Part shown: one piece after another, positions 8,042-17,305 of the stretch
Position numbering within the stretch: position 1 is the first letter of the stretch
How the letters are laid out: the number at the start of each line of letters is the position of its first letter
Assembly (NCBI GenBank): GCA_031291305.1
Contig: JARLJH010000034.1
Location: 40,746-104,745 of the forward strand
DNA length: 64,000 nucleotides
Origin: Rhodoferax sp.
GTDB taxonomy: Bacteria > Pseudomonadota > Gammaproteobacteria > Burkholderiales > Burkholderiaceae_C
Direction of reading: 5' to 3'
Program-made: the position numbers and the translations under genes
Notes under the pieces: generated by a model
Databases searched by the model: none
Told to the model about the DNA's origin: nothing
The model's input: the letters and a program-made list of their open reading frames with translations, nothing else

Positions 8042-8995
8042 ATGCCCATCAATGAACTTCGTGCCATCGACACTTTTGCCAAGGCCGTTACCTTGGGCAG
8101 TATTCGCCGTGCGGCCATCGCGCTAGGGGTGTCACCACAAGCGGCGAGCCAATCGCTGGCCCAACTGGAACAGCACTTAGGGGTGCGTTTGCTGCACCGC
8201 ACCACCCGCAGCCTGGCGCTCACCGACGAGGGGCAGCGCTTTCTGGAAGCCACGCAGCCTGCTCTGGCGGCATTGGAACGGGCTCTGAGTCTCGCCCGCG
8301 AATCCAAAGATGAGATTGCTGGACCGCTGCGCATTGTGGGTCCTAGGTCGTCCTTTGCGAGCATCTTGATGCCGGTGATCGACGAGTTCTGTCGACTTTA
8401 CCCAGATATCCAGCCGGATGTGCAACTCGATGACGGGATCGGCAATTGGGTGCTGGACCGCGTGGACGTGGGCTTCCGGATTGGAACCTCACCGGAGGAA
8501 GGCGTCATTGCCCGCCGGTTGTTCCCGATTCAATTGATCATCTGCGCCGCACCAAGTTACCTAGCGCGTTTTGGCATCCCGAAGACCGTGGACGACTTGG
8601 TGTCGCACCGCTGCAGCGTTTTTCGCCACCCGGCCACCGGTCAGATCCTGCCCTGGTACCTCAATGTCGATGGTGAAGTTGTACACCACCACGTCACGCC
8701 TACGCTTTCAAGCAACGACACCGAACTGGAAATGCAGGCGGTGTTGGACGGCCAGGTGATGGGCCAGATTTCCAACATGTCGGCGGCCGGACCCATTCGC
8801 GGTGGTCAACTCGTGCCGGTACTGCTTCAGCATATGAGTGAGCACATCGGTCTGCATATCTACTATGGCAACCGCACTGCACAGCCCAAACGCGTGCGCG
8901 CCTTCATCGATCTAGCGCTGGAACGTCTTTTGAATACACCCGACTATGTTTTGAGCGAGAAGGAGTTGGACCAAGCAGGAGGCACCGCTGGGTAA
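8042..8995 (+). CDS. LysR-family transcriptional regulator
   Basis: 317 residues. Residues 1-60 form the winged helix-turn-helix: FAKAVTLGSIRRAAIALGVSPQAASQSLAQLEQHLGVRLLHRTTRSLALTDEG is the canonical LysR signature region. The remainder is the two-lobed effector-binding domain (ILMPVIDEFCRLYPDIQPDVQL). It is divergent from the SDR-alcohol dehydrogenase-NmrA set with a 133-base intergenic gap, the classic arrangement for a LysR regulator controlling its neighbour. It is convergent with the Bcr/CflA gene. The effector is unknown; an aldehyde or other electrophile would fit the neighbours. Confidence 0.93.
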   Translation: MPINELRAIDTFAKAVTLGSIRRAAIALGVSPQAASQSLAQLEQHLGVRLLHRTTRSLALTDEGQRFLEATQPALAALERALSLARESKDEIAGPLRIVGPRSSFASILMPVIDEFCRLYPDIQPDVQLDDGIGNWVLDRVDVGFRIGTSPEEGVIARRLFPIQLIICAAPSYLARFGIPKTVDDLVSHRCSVFRHPATGQILPWYLNVDGEVVHHHVTPTLSSNDTELEMQAVLDGQVMGQISNMSAAGPIRGGQLVPVLLQHMSEHIGLHIYYGNRTAQPKRVRAFIDLALERLLNTPDYVLSEKELDQAGGTAG

Positions 8996-9142
8996 GTTGA
9001 GTCGACGTCGCCTACTGTCCAGAAGCAGTGAGGGTTGAACACGGGCCATTCATTGATGCCCTATTCTCTCTGGACCTGGTGTCAAAAAGCTCACTCATTC
9101 CATCGATTCGCAATGGGTTTTTGTTTTAATTGATCAGGTGTA

Positions 9143-10402
9143 TCACACGGATTGGAGCGTGCCTGTCCTTTCCGCAGTGCCGCGAGGCCCACGACGGGTT
9201 TGGAGCATGGCAGTCAGCAGGCAGCCGATGCCAGCAGCTGCAACGATCCAGCCCATCGTCCAGGGTGTGCCGTCGGCAAACCAGCCGAGCATGGCGGCGC
9301 TGAACACGCCGCTGCCGTAGTGCATGGCGCCGACCAGAGATGAGACTGAACCCGCTTGTTTGGGGAAGGCCGCGAGAGCACTTGCCACCGAGTTGGCGAC
9401 GATCAGGCCGCTGACCGACATGTAGCAGAAGATCGGCAGTGCGAGCCCAGCCAGGCCGCCCCAGCCGAAGTAGGCATTGACGGCCAGTGCGATGCCCGAG
9501 CCGGCGGCGATCCAGGTGCCAAAGCGAAAGATCTCGTTGGCGCGGAATCGCCGCAGAAGCCGGGTGTTGAAGTAGTTCACCCCCATCAGGCCGATGATAT
9601 TGGCGCCAAAGATCAGGCCGTAGTAACGCGGCGAGAGTTGGTAGTAATCAACATAGGCAAATGGCGTGCCTGCGATGAAGGCATAACACCCACCATAGTA
9701 AAAACCGCCGGATACTGCATAGACCAGCAACTTGCCGTTGAAAGCAAGCTGCAGGTAGGCGCGCAACGTGTAGCCAAGCGATGCATTGCTGCGTTTGGCG
9801 GGTGGCAACGTTTCAGGCAGCAGCTTGAGCGCGAACAACGTGGCGAGACCCAAAGCGGTCAGCACCCAGAAGATCACTCGCCAGGTCCAGAAATGGATGA
9901 TCTGGCCGCCCAGCAGCGGGCCGATCAGAGGTGCTGCCGCCATCATCAGGATCAGCACCGACAGCATGTGCGCCGAGCGTTCGCGGGCGTACAGGTCGCG
10001 CACCATGGCCCTTGCCAGCACCGGCCCGGCGCAGGCGCCGAGCGCCTGGACCACGCGCCAGATAAGCATTTGGGAAGCCGTTGCCGACATCGCGCAGCCG
10101 ACCGAGCCCAGAATGAACAATAGCAGGCCGATGGCAATCGGTCGCCGACGGCCGTAGGTGTCGCTGATCGGACCCCAGAACAGCTGGCCAAGGCTGAAAC
10201 CGATCAGGAAGGTCGAGACGGTGAGTTCGATGCGCGCCATGTCAGCATGAAGATCCACGACCAAGGTCGGTAGGGCGGGCAGGTACATGTCGACAGAGAT
10301 CGACGCGAAGGACATCAGCGCGCTGAGAATGATCAGGATGCGCAAATCGTGCTCGTGCGGCGCTTCAGAGGTTGTGGCTTCGATGGTGCTGGATGGGCGC
10401 AT
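9143..10402 (-). CDS. Bcr/CflA-family multidrug efflux MFS transporter
   Basis: 419 residues, 12 predicted transmembrane helices. Family hallmarks are visible: SVDMYLPALPTL in helix 1, FLIGFSLGQLFWGPISDTYGRRRPIAIGL (the MFS motif A between helices 2 and 3, positions ~65-95), and RVVQALGACAGPVLARAMVRDL in helix 4. It would export small hydrophobic drugs or metabolites using the proton gradient. It is the last gene of the eight-gene minus-strand operon, 54 bases after the metallo-hydrolase, so it may expel a product or toxic substrate of that pathway. Confidence 0.9.
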   Translation of the reverse strand: MRPSSTIEATTSEAPHEHDLRILIILSALMSFASISVDMYLPALPTLVVDLHADMARIELTVSTFLIGFSLGQLFWGPISDTYGRRRPIAIGLLLFILGSVGCAMSATASQMLIWRVVQALGACAGPVLARAMVRDLYARERSAHMLSVLILMMAAAPLIGPLLGGQIIHFWTWRVIFWVLTALGLATLFALKLLPETLPPAKRSNASLGYTLRAYLQLAFNGKLLVYAVSGGFYYGGCYAFIAGTPFAYVDYYQLSPRYYGLIFGANIIGLMGVNYFNTRLLRRFRANEIFRFGTWIAAGSGIALAVNAYFGWGGLAGLALPIFCYMSVSGLIVANSVASALAAFPKQAGSVSSLVGAMHYGSGVFSAAMLGWFADGTPWTMGWIVAAAGIGCLLTAMLQTRRGPRGTAERTGTLQSV

Positions 10403-10456
10403 GGTATTTTTTACAGGCCAAGTCGTACCGCCGCTGTGAGAGACGGGTTACTAGGC

Positions 10457-11596
10457 CTAGGGTGTGTCGGCAAGAACGAGATTTACTGGAGACGGTGTTC
10501 CGTCAAGCCACCAGGCGCTACCGCGCTGGGGATCAAGGAATCTGATGCGCTCACCCATGACCGGTGTGGTCACCAAAGCCTGGTTTGCGGCGGCGAGCTG
10601 GGTTATCTGTTTGAGTGGATCATCCCAGACATGCATGGCGAGATCAAAGGTGCCGTTGTGGATCGGGAACAGCCACTTGCCGCGCAGGTCGCGAAATGCC
10701 TGGAAGCTTTCTTGCGGCTGAATGTGCACGTAGGCCCATTTGCGGTCATAGGCACCAACCTCGATAAAGGCCATGTCGAACGGACCATAACGATCACCGA
10801 TGGTTTTGAAACCATTGAAATAGCCACTGTCGCCGCTGAAGAACAGGTGGAACTGCGCGTCCAGCATGACCCACGACGCCCACAGCGTGCGATCACTGTC
10901 GGAGAAGCCGCGCCCCGAGAAGTGTTGCGCGGGGGTGGCGACGAAGCGGATGCCGTCGACCTCGGTCTCATCCCACCAGTCCAGCTCGCGCACCTGCTGC
11001 GCTGCAATGCCCCAGGAGACCAAGAGGTGTCCCACACCCAGAGGAGCAAGAAAAGTCTTCGTCTTGGCTGCCAGTTTGAGCACGGCGTCATGATCAAGAT
11101 GGTCGTAATGGTTATGCGAAAGGATCACTGCTTCGATCGGCGGCAGTTCTTCCAGCGTGATGGGTGGCGCGTGAAAGCGCGCCGGGCCGAACCATTGCAT
11201 GGGTGAGGCACGTTCACTGAATACTGGATCAGTTAGCCAGAACTTGTTGTGCATTTTCAACAGCAATGAGGAGTGACCCAGGCGATAGACGCTGTTGTCT
11301 GGTGCGTCAAGAAGCTCGGCCTGGGTGATGGTGCGGACAGGAATGGTGCGATCCGGCACCGTTCCAGGTGGTTTCTTGAAGAAGAACTCGTAATAGAGCT
11401 TCATGTGCTGTATGAAGCTCTGTGGCGGGCGCGGCACGGGGTTGTGAAACCTACCGTCATAGAACTGGGCGGAGGCTGAATAGTCAGGATCGGCAGGCAA
11501 AAGCAGCGAGGCAGCAGCGGTCAAGAAAAGGACTCCGAGCAGGAGGGCAGCAAGAGACTTGCCTGCCCAGGTGTGGATGACGGGTATTGTTTTCAT
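10457..11596 (-). CDS. Membrane-anchored metallo-beta-lactamase-fold hydrolase (UlaG/NAPE-PLD-like)
   Basis: 379 residues. A single hydrophobic segment (about residues 13-33, SLAALLLGVLFLTAAASLLL) acts as signal anchor, placing the enzyme domain on the periplasmic side. The metal site motif SHNHYDHLDH is HxHxDH, preceded by GHSSLLLKM and DPVF and followed by PAQHFSGRG and FSGDSGY, the pattern of the NAPE-PLD/UlaG-like subgroup of MBL-fold hydrolases, which cleave phosphodiesters or lactones. The substrate is unknown. It lies 9 bases after the DUF4405 membrane protein gene and is clearly part of the same operon. Confidence 0.85.
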   Translation of the reverse strand: MKTIPVIHTWAGKSLAALLLGVLFLTAAASLLLPADPDYSASAQFYDGRFHNPVPRPPQSFIQHMKLYYEFFFKKPPGTVPDRTIPVRTITQAELLDAPDNSVYRLGHSSLLLKMHNKFWLTDPVFSERASPMQWFGPARFHAPPITLEELPPIEAVILSHNHYDHLDHDAVLKLAAKTKTFLAPLGVGHLLVSWGIAAQQVRELDWWDETEVDGIRFVATPAQHFSGRGFSDSDRTLWASWVMLDAQFHLFFSGDSGYFNGFKTIGDRYGPFDMAFIEVGAYDRKWAYVHIQPQESFQAFRDLRGKWLFPIHNGTFDLAMHVWDDPLKQITQLAAANQALVTTPVMGERIRFLDPQRGSAWWLDGTPSPVNLVLADTP

Positions 11597-11605
11597 TGGG
11601 CTGGC

Positions 11606-12370
11606 TCAGTCAGTCTGTTCACGCATGGACGTGGTGCAGTAGCGCCTGCAGAAACCACCACAGGTTGAACGAAGCCAGAAGAAAGTGCGGACAAACGGGT
11701 TTTTGTAGCCTTTGTAGGCTTGCAACGCGTAATACGCCAAGCAAGCATAGAGCCCCATGATGGTCAGATACTGAATGAAAAATCCAGCCACTGATTCATC
11801 GAAATCCCAGTAATCAAACGAGTAGTACGCCACCAACTTGGACAAAATGCCACGCTCGAACGAGGCGTAGATGCCAGTGACAAGGATGGCGCAGGTGGTG
11901 GCATGCAGCACAAAGCTGCGTTGTCGAGAGGGTTGATGGACATCGACAACACGCCGACCCTCGGCCATGACCATCTTCCAGTGCATGCCAAGATGGATAC
12001 CGGCCAGGATCAAGAACCAGTGGGCAGAGGCGGTATGGAATTCTCTCGATAGCAGGTCAAGCTCGACATGAGTTAGTGAAAACAGCAGGTCCGAATTCAG
12101 CAAGCCGCTCACAAGCATCAGCAGGGCAGAGATGAACACTGCGCTGTTGATTACCAGCGTGGTGATGCGCAGGCCGCTGTAGCGGCCCTTGAAGAGGGCT
12201 CCGAACCATTTCCAGTTCAATCCACCGTGCAGTACGAACAGCAGGAACATCGAGATGCCGAGCCATTCATGGACCGTGCTACCGGTGAGTTCATAGGCGA
12301 ACTCCACCAGAATCAGCGTCGTCATGATGGCGTCAAGCGAGAGTTTCCTGGACAGACTACGGGTCAACAC
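11606..12370 (-). CDS. DUF4405-like integral membrane protein, possible b-type haem protein
   Basis: 254 residues with about six hydrophobic segments. Histidines fall within or next to helices: H34 (VHEWLG), H48 (LHGGLNW), H112 and H117 (FHTASAHW), H126 and H130 (GIHLGMHW). This pairing of His between helices is what cytochrome b561-like and DUF4405 proteins use to hold haem; haem binding here is inferred. The C-terminal tail has three Cys (CGGFCRRYC). Gene gaps to the neighbours are 15 and 9 bases. If it binds haem it could pass electrons across the membrane to the exported flavodoxin encoded two genes upstream. Confidence 0.6.
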   Translation of the reverse strand: MLTRSLSRKLSLDAIMTTLILVEFAYELTGSTVHEWLGISMFLLFVLHGGLNWKWFGALFKGRYSGLRITTLVINSAVFISALLMLVSGLLNSDLLFSLTHVELDLLSREFHTASAHWFLILAGIHLGMHWKMVMAEGRRVVDVHQPSRQRSFVLHATTCAILVTGIYASFERGILSKLVAYYSFDYWDFDESVAGFFIQYLTIMGLYACLAYYALQAYKGYKNPFVRTFFWLRSTCGGFCRRYCTTSMREQTD

Positions 12371-12385
12371 CTTGGGTTTCTCCGG

Positions 12386-12841
12386 TCAGCGCGCCAGCTC
12401 AATGCGCATCTCGACCACTTCGCCCAGCGCGTCAAACAGCGTGAGATCTGAGCTGACTTTGCCGATGACGATCAGGTCCGAGATGTCCGGGTTAACCTTG
12501 TTGTTGAAAAAGATTGCAAAGGAGCCACCGCTGGGCCACCAAGCAACGTCACCGTTGTCGAAACCATTGCGTCTGGGTGATTGGTCAGACAGTTTCAAGC
12601 CGGGTTTGCCGTAGTATTCGCGGTCACCCCAACGCGTCATTTTCAGAGTGATCGGCAAGGCAGCGATGAATTCGCGAGCCGTATTGTTGTCGTTGAGTTT
12701 GGCGTTGAACACGGCGTTACCGGCATGAATCGTGATTGAGGTGCTGGTTATCGCAGCGGCAGTGCTCATACCTGTCGTGAGTGCGGTGGCTACCATCAAT
12801 GCGCCAAGATTGGTAGATGTTGATGCCATCGTTTCAGACAT
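12386..12841 (-). CDS. Exported cyclophilin-like fold protein
   Basis: About 151 residues. A hydrophobic N-terminus (LGALMVATALTTGMSTAAA) looks like a signal peptide, though its n-region lacks Lys/Arg. The rest (ITIHAGNAVFNAKLNDN, FIAALPITLKMTRWGDREYY, GDVAWWPSGGSFAIFF) matches the cyclophilin-like domain often found next to flavodoxins and aldo/keto reductases. Such proteins are not shown to be prolyl isomerases. The ATG at 12841 overlaps the end of the flavodoxin gene (stop at 12834), implying coupling; a start at 12829 is possible, and the long upstream extension of the frame is antisense of nothing recognisable. Confidence 0.7.
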   Translation of the reverse strand: MSETMASTSTNLGALMVATALTTGMSTAAAITSTSITIHAGNAVFNAKLNDNNTAREFIAALPITLKMTRWGDREYYGKPGLKLSDQSPRRNGFDNGDVAWWPSGGSFAIFFNNKVNPDISDLIVIGKVSSDLTLFDALGEVVEMRIELAR

Positions 12842-13535
12842 TGAGCATGCCCAGCTTGTGTAGCCAGTCGCTGACATCGCGCTGGGCCGAATCCGATTGC
12901 ACTTTGTCGATGCCGCCGCCACGCAGGGCAAGTCCTTCAAGAAGGGTGGCATTCGGACAGATGGCACGGACATCGCTTAAGCTGCTGCCAAAGTGGCTGC
13001 CTTCGTGCGTGCAGAACGGGATCAGCGTTTTGCCAGCAAAACGGTATTGCTCAAGAAAGCTGAAGAAGGCCATTGGCAGCGTATCCCACCAGTTTGGGAA
13101 ACCGATGAAGACAAGATCGTAAGAAGCCGCGTCTTGCACTTCGGCGGTAAGCTTTGGCCTAAAGGCTGCTTGTTGCTCTTTTTTGGCCTGGTTGGTGGTC
13201 GCGCGGTATTCCTTCGGATAACTGTGGGTGGTTTGCAGCTCGAACAGCGTGCCACCCGTCTGGCGCTGAATCTGGTTTGCCACCTCGCGCGTAGTGCCAG
13301 TGCGAGAATAGTAGGCAATCAGGATTTTGCCGCTACGGCGCGGCGCGGCGAACACCGAGGCACTGCCGGTTATCAGCGGGACAGCAACGCCGGCGACCAA
13401 GCCGGTTGTGGCTGCATGCAGGAACTTGCGTTTGGATGCCTTCACCCCTGCTTTGCTGGAAACGGCGTCATTTTCATCATTGGCAGAGACTGCCGCATGA
13501 GCATGGATGTTTTCAGTCAAAGCAGTGCCTTTCAA
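12834..13535 (-). CDS. Exported flavodoxin-like FMN protein (KR-type Tat-like signal)
   Basis: 233 residues. The mature part (from ~65) is a flavodoxin: ILIAYYSRTGTTREVAN is the FMN phosphate loop, and DLVFIGFPNWWDTLP and PFCTHEGSHFGSSL are the isoalloxazine-contact loops. Before it lie ~34 polar residues, then SKRKFLHAATTGLVAGVAVPLITGSASVFA, which resembles a twin-arginine signal with KR in place of RR, including the following F-L. Cofactor-loaded export by Tat would suit a flavoprotein. Flavodoxins are normally cytoplasmic, so this location is unusual. It overlaps the cyclophilin-like gene downstream and follows the aldo/keto reductase gene by 24 bases. Confidence 0.82.
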   Translation of the reverse strand: MKGTALTENIHAHAAVSANDENDAVSSKAGVKASKRKFLHAATTGLVAGVAVPLITGSASVFAAPRRSGKILIAYYSRTGTTREVANQIQRQTGGTLFELQTTHSYPKEYRATTNQAKKEQQAAFRPKLTAEVQDAASYDLVFIGFPNWWDTLPMAFFSFLEQYRFAGKTLIPFCTHEGSHFGSSLSDVRAICPNATLLEGLALRGGGIDKVQSDSAQRDVSDWLHKLGMLNV

Positions 13536-13559
13536 AAGTTGGTGTGATGAGACGGGAGG

Positions 13560-15009
<1,450 letters not shown>

Positions 15010-15020
15010 GTCCTTTGGTT

Positions 15021-15764
15021 TCAGTATTCCTGCCTTGTCGGGCGAAACAGGATTTCGTTGATGTCCACGTCATCCGGCTGGCTGATCGCGAAGGCCACCG
15101 TCCGGGCGAACGAATCGGCAGGAATTGCATAGGCGTCGTAGAAGTCTTTCAAGCGCTGGGCCACATCGGCTTCGGTTGCGCTGCCGGGCAGCTCGGTGGC
15201 GACGGCGCCCGGTGAGATGATGGTGCTGCGGATGTTCCAGGCCTTGACCTCCTGGCGCAGGCCCTCAGACAGGGCGCGTACCGCATGTTTGGTGGCGGAG
15301 TAGACCGCACCACCCGGGCCGACCTTGTGACCGGCGACCGACGACACATTGATGATGTGCCCGGCCTTCTGACGCTGCATGTGTGGCAGGGCTGCGGCGA
15401 TGCCATACAGCACACCCTTGATGTTGACGTCGATCATCTGGTCCCAGTCATCGACCTTGATGCGGTCCAGCGGCGACTGCGGCATCAGCCCGGCGTTGTT
15501 GATCAACACGTCGATCCGGCCGAAATTCTGCACGGCCGCGTCGACCAGCGCCGACACCTGTGTACGCTGGGTGACATCGGTGGCACGGGCCATTGCTCGG
15601 CCGCCCTTTGTGATCAGCTCGTCGGCCAGTGCCTGGATGCGCTCCAGGCGGCGCGCACCCAGCACCACGGTCGCGCCCTCGGCGCTGAGCAGCCGCGCAG
15701 CGGCCTCGCCCAGCCCGCTGCTGGCGCCGGTGATGACAATGACTTTGCCTGAAATGTTATCCAT
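15021..15764 (-). CDS. Short-chain dehydrogenase/reductase (YdfG-like), first gene of operon
   Basis: 247 residues, a complete classical [22 protein letters not shown] (TGxxxGxG cofactor loop), [15 protein letters not shown] (NNAG), [11 protein letters not shown] (catalytic Ser), [12 protein letters not shown] (Tyr-x-x-x-Lys) and [17 protein letters not shown] preference is suggested by GARRLERI after strand 2. The substrate is unknown. It heads the eight-gene minus-strand cluster. The ribosome binding site (GGAG, about nine bases upstream) lies inside one arm of a perfect 9-bp inverted repeat, so its translation or transcription is probably controlled there. Confidence 0.9.
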   Translation of the reverse strand: MDNISGKVIVITGASSGLGEAAARLLSAEGATVVLGARRLERIQALADELITKGGRAMARATDVTQRTQVSALVDAAVQNFGRIDVLINNAGLMPQSPLDRIKVDDWDQMIDVNIKGVLYGIAAALPHMQRQKAGHIINVSSVAGHKVGPGGAVYSATKHAVRALSEGLRQEVKAWNIRSTIISPGAVATELPGSATEADVAQRLKDFYDAYAIPADSFARTVAFAISQPDDVDINEILFRPTRQEY

Positions 15765-15766
15765 CG

Positions 15767-15794
15767 GTTCAACTCCTATAACGCTGAGTTGAAC
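15767..15794. promoter_or_regulatory. Perfect 9-bp inverted repeat covering the operon's ribosome binding site
   Basis: GTTCAACTC (15767-15775) and GAGTTGAAC (15786-15794) are exact inverted copies with a 10-base spacer, just upstream of the start codon at 15764. On the coding (minus) strand the downstream arm contains the GGAG of the ribosome binding site. It could be a DNA operator for a dimeric repressor, or an RNA hairpin that hides the ribosome binding site. Confidence 0.55.
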
Positions 15795-16185
15795 TTTAGA
15801 TGGGTACTTATCAATTAACTAGCGGTCAAATGCTTGAATGAGAGTAAAGCAAATATTGCCAATCAACAACCAACGACTCAGCATAATCCAAATTCCGTGT
15901 GAAATAAGTGCCGCGAAAGCGGCCACCTGGGAGCACCTGCTATTGGTCGTCACGAGACGACCACTTTGAGGATGGGCAACCTCGGTAGCGGACATTGGTG
16001 GCAAAAAAACTGTAGACGCGTGAATGTCGGCTATCAGGCATCGATTTGGGTATTTGCTACGACAGCAATGGGTCGCTATGTAGAGCTCTCCATAGCGACC
16101 CCTATGCACAGGTCTCAACTATGTGTAGTTTGTGGTTCGGTCGGTTGTTACGTCGAAAGGCAAAGGCGCCGACCTCCCCAAGTAG
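15795..16185. other. Gap without a recognisable gene between SDR operon and Ntn hydrolase
   Basis: Several short open frames exist on both strands, but none shows a known domain or a ribosome binding site. The gap would hold the promoter of the operon that starts at 15764. It also contains the large palindrome at 16070-16101 and one arm of a long inverted repeat, described separately. It looks like debris of a former mobile element. Confidence 0.5.
16070..16101. repeat. 32-bp near-perfect palindrome
   Basis: GGGTCGCTATG at 16070 is followed by an AGAGCTCT core and the exact inverse CATAGCGACCC, giving 16-base half-sites with a single mismatched pair (T opposite C). It directly adjoins the left arm of the inverted repeat at 16099-16433. 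Such structures occur at insertion-sequence ends, recombination sites or strong operators; which applies is not clear. Confidence 0.6.
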
Positions 16186-16433
16186 CTATTCATAGTTTTC
16201 GCTGACCTCTGGTCGATGATTGTGGATGCCATTCGCAGCACGGGTGCTCGCCGGAAGAAGGGCCGTTCTCCCGACCCGAGATAACTGTCCAGTAATCCCC
16301 GCTCTCGCATCGGTCCACCTGGAACGTGGCCCATAGCCCCGGCTCAGCCTATGGCGCGGAATTATGTATAGGTCTGCATGCGCCTTAACAAGAAGGCTTC
16401 CTCCAAACTCTCCATAGTTGAGGTCTGTGCATA
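16099..16433. repeat. Long inverted repeat, arms about 38 bases, about 260 bases apart
   Basis: The plus-strand arm begins GACCCCTATGCACAGG at 16099 and runs through TCTCAACTATG to about 16136. The minus-strand arm, read from 16433 downward, begins GACCCCTATGCACAGA and continues CTCAACTATG to about 16396. The first 27 bases agree at 25 positions and similarity continues weakly beyond. The right arm lies inside the 3' part of the Ntn-hydrolase frame. The arrangement could be a non-autonomous mobile element or an inverted partial duplication of the gene's 3' end. Confidence 0.5.
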
Positions 16434-17055
16434 GGGGTCGGGTCCTGCTCATGGTAACCTTGGCAAACGCCTCGTCAAACCATGCCAATCGCTGCTCCAA
16501 GTCCAACCCTTCGTACAGCCGCTTCACGAAACTATTGATTTCCTCCAGTCCAACGGCTTTTTCAAAGTTACTGCTACCGCTACCAACGTGAAGCAGTATG
16601 GGACTGGCGTTCGCCCGTCTGGCATAGAGCTGCACAGCGTGGGTAAACGGTGTGAACAGGTACAGGCTGGAGAAAAATGCGCCTTTGTCCGGGTCAAAAA
16701 ATGTCACGATGGGCTGGTTTTCCATCACCGCCTCGTTATTAAGCATCCGGTCTCGGGCGTCGAAGTCGAATGCCAAATGAACAAAATCACTGACGCACTC
16801 CAGCGCGGTCTGGCCATCGCTCACCTCGGAAAAAGCTCCTAGATAGCCATGGTCACCAACGGTGCCCGCAATCCCAACGGCCTGATCAGCGTTCTTGCTC
16901 AAGTAGATTTTCTGAACACCGTCGATCCCGGTGTTGCCCGACGTAGTGATGGAGATGCCGGCGGCGAAGATGCTGACCGGCCCATCTGACTTCCCCCTGC
17001 GGTCGGCCGCGAGCAAAGAATAGTCCTTGTGCAAGATGTTGAGTACAAAGGTCAT
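16186..17055 (-). CDS. Proteasome-beta/HslV-like Ntn hydrolase (putative self-compartmentalising peptidase)
   Basis: 289 residues from the ATG at 17055. The N-terminus is MTFVLNILHKDYSLLAADRR. Removing Met exposes Thr1, Asp then falls at mature position 17, and a Lys in GVQKIYLS matches the catalytic Lys33 of 20S beta subunits after a ~15-residue insertion. AVGIAGTVGDHGYL, LLHVGSGSS (the GSGS loop, 158-161) and FGGSLLVKAHADLYI follow in the proteasome order. The protein could process peptides as an HslV/Anbu/BPH-like ring. No unfoldase gene is adjacent. The last ~60 residues look unrelated and overlap an inverted repeat, so the natural C-terminus may be altered. No clear ribosome binding site; the frame extends upstream to 17193. 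Confidence 0.6.
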   Translation of the reverse strand: MTFVLNILHKDYSLLAADRRGKSDGPVSIFAAGISITTSGNTGIDGVQKIYLSKNADQAVGIAGTVGDHGYLGAFSEVSDGQTALECVSDFVHLAFDFDARDRMLNNEAVMENQPIVTFFDPDKGAFFSSLYLFTPFTHAVQLYARRANASPILLHVGSGSSNFEKAVGLEEINSFVKRLYEGLDLEQRLAWFDEAFAKVTMSRTRPLCTDLNYGEFGGSLLVKAHADLYIIPRHRLSRGYGPRSRWTDARAGITGQLSRVGRTALLPASTRAANGIHNHRPEVSENYE

Positions 17056-17175
17056 GTGTTCAAAAAACAGGTAAATGCTGTTGTTGTGGGTCAAAAAGTG
17101 CCCGGATGGGCACGGGCCAAAGGAGTCCGAATGCACCGAAAAATGCGCCGTCTCGACGGACTGCTGGAAAAGGCT

Positions 17176-17305
17176 AACCGCTACAATTTGCACGAAAATC
17201 AGTAACTCTCAAAATTTAGGTACTTCATAAGTCATTGATTTATATAGGTTGTTATTTTGAAACCGCTACAATTTGCACGTAAATCAGTAACGCTTAAATT
17301 TTAAG
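17176..17305. repeat. Pair of 45-bp direct repeats at the transposase 3' end; partial third copy near tRNA-Gly
   Basis: Copy 1 (17176-17220) and copy 2 (17261-17305) both begin AACCGCTACAATTTGCACG and agree at 39 of 45 positions, 40 bases apart. Copy 2 overlaps the transposase stop codon and ends TTAAG at its inner side, as Tn3-family terminal repeats end TAAG. An 18-base relative (CGACAATTTGCACGAAAA) lies near 20354-20371 in the same orientation, next to the tRNA-Gly promoter. The same orientation at both sides is not what a simple Tn3 element with inverted ends should show, so the ends are rearranged or these are host sequences duplicated around the element. Confidence 0.55.

Noticed and set aside
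15819-16118. A 99-codon minus-strand frame downstream of the Ntn hydrolase
   Set aside because: It crosses the palindrome, has no domain and no ribosome binding site; treated as mobile-element debris.
16099-16433. Integron attC site
   Set aside because: The paired repeats lack the core GTTRRRY/RYYYAAC boxes and no integrase is near.
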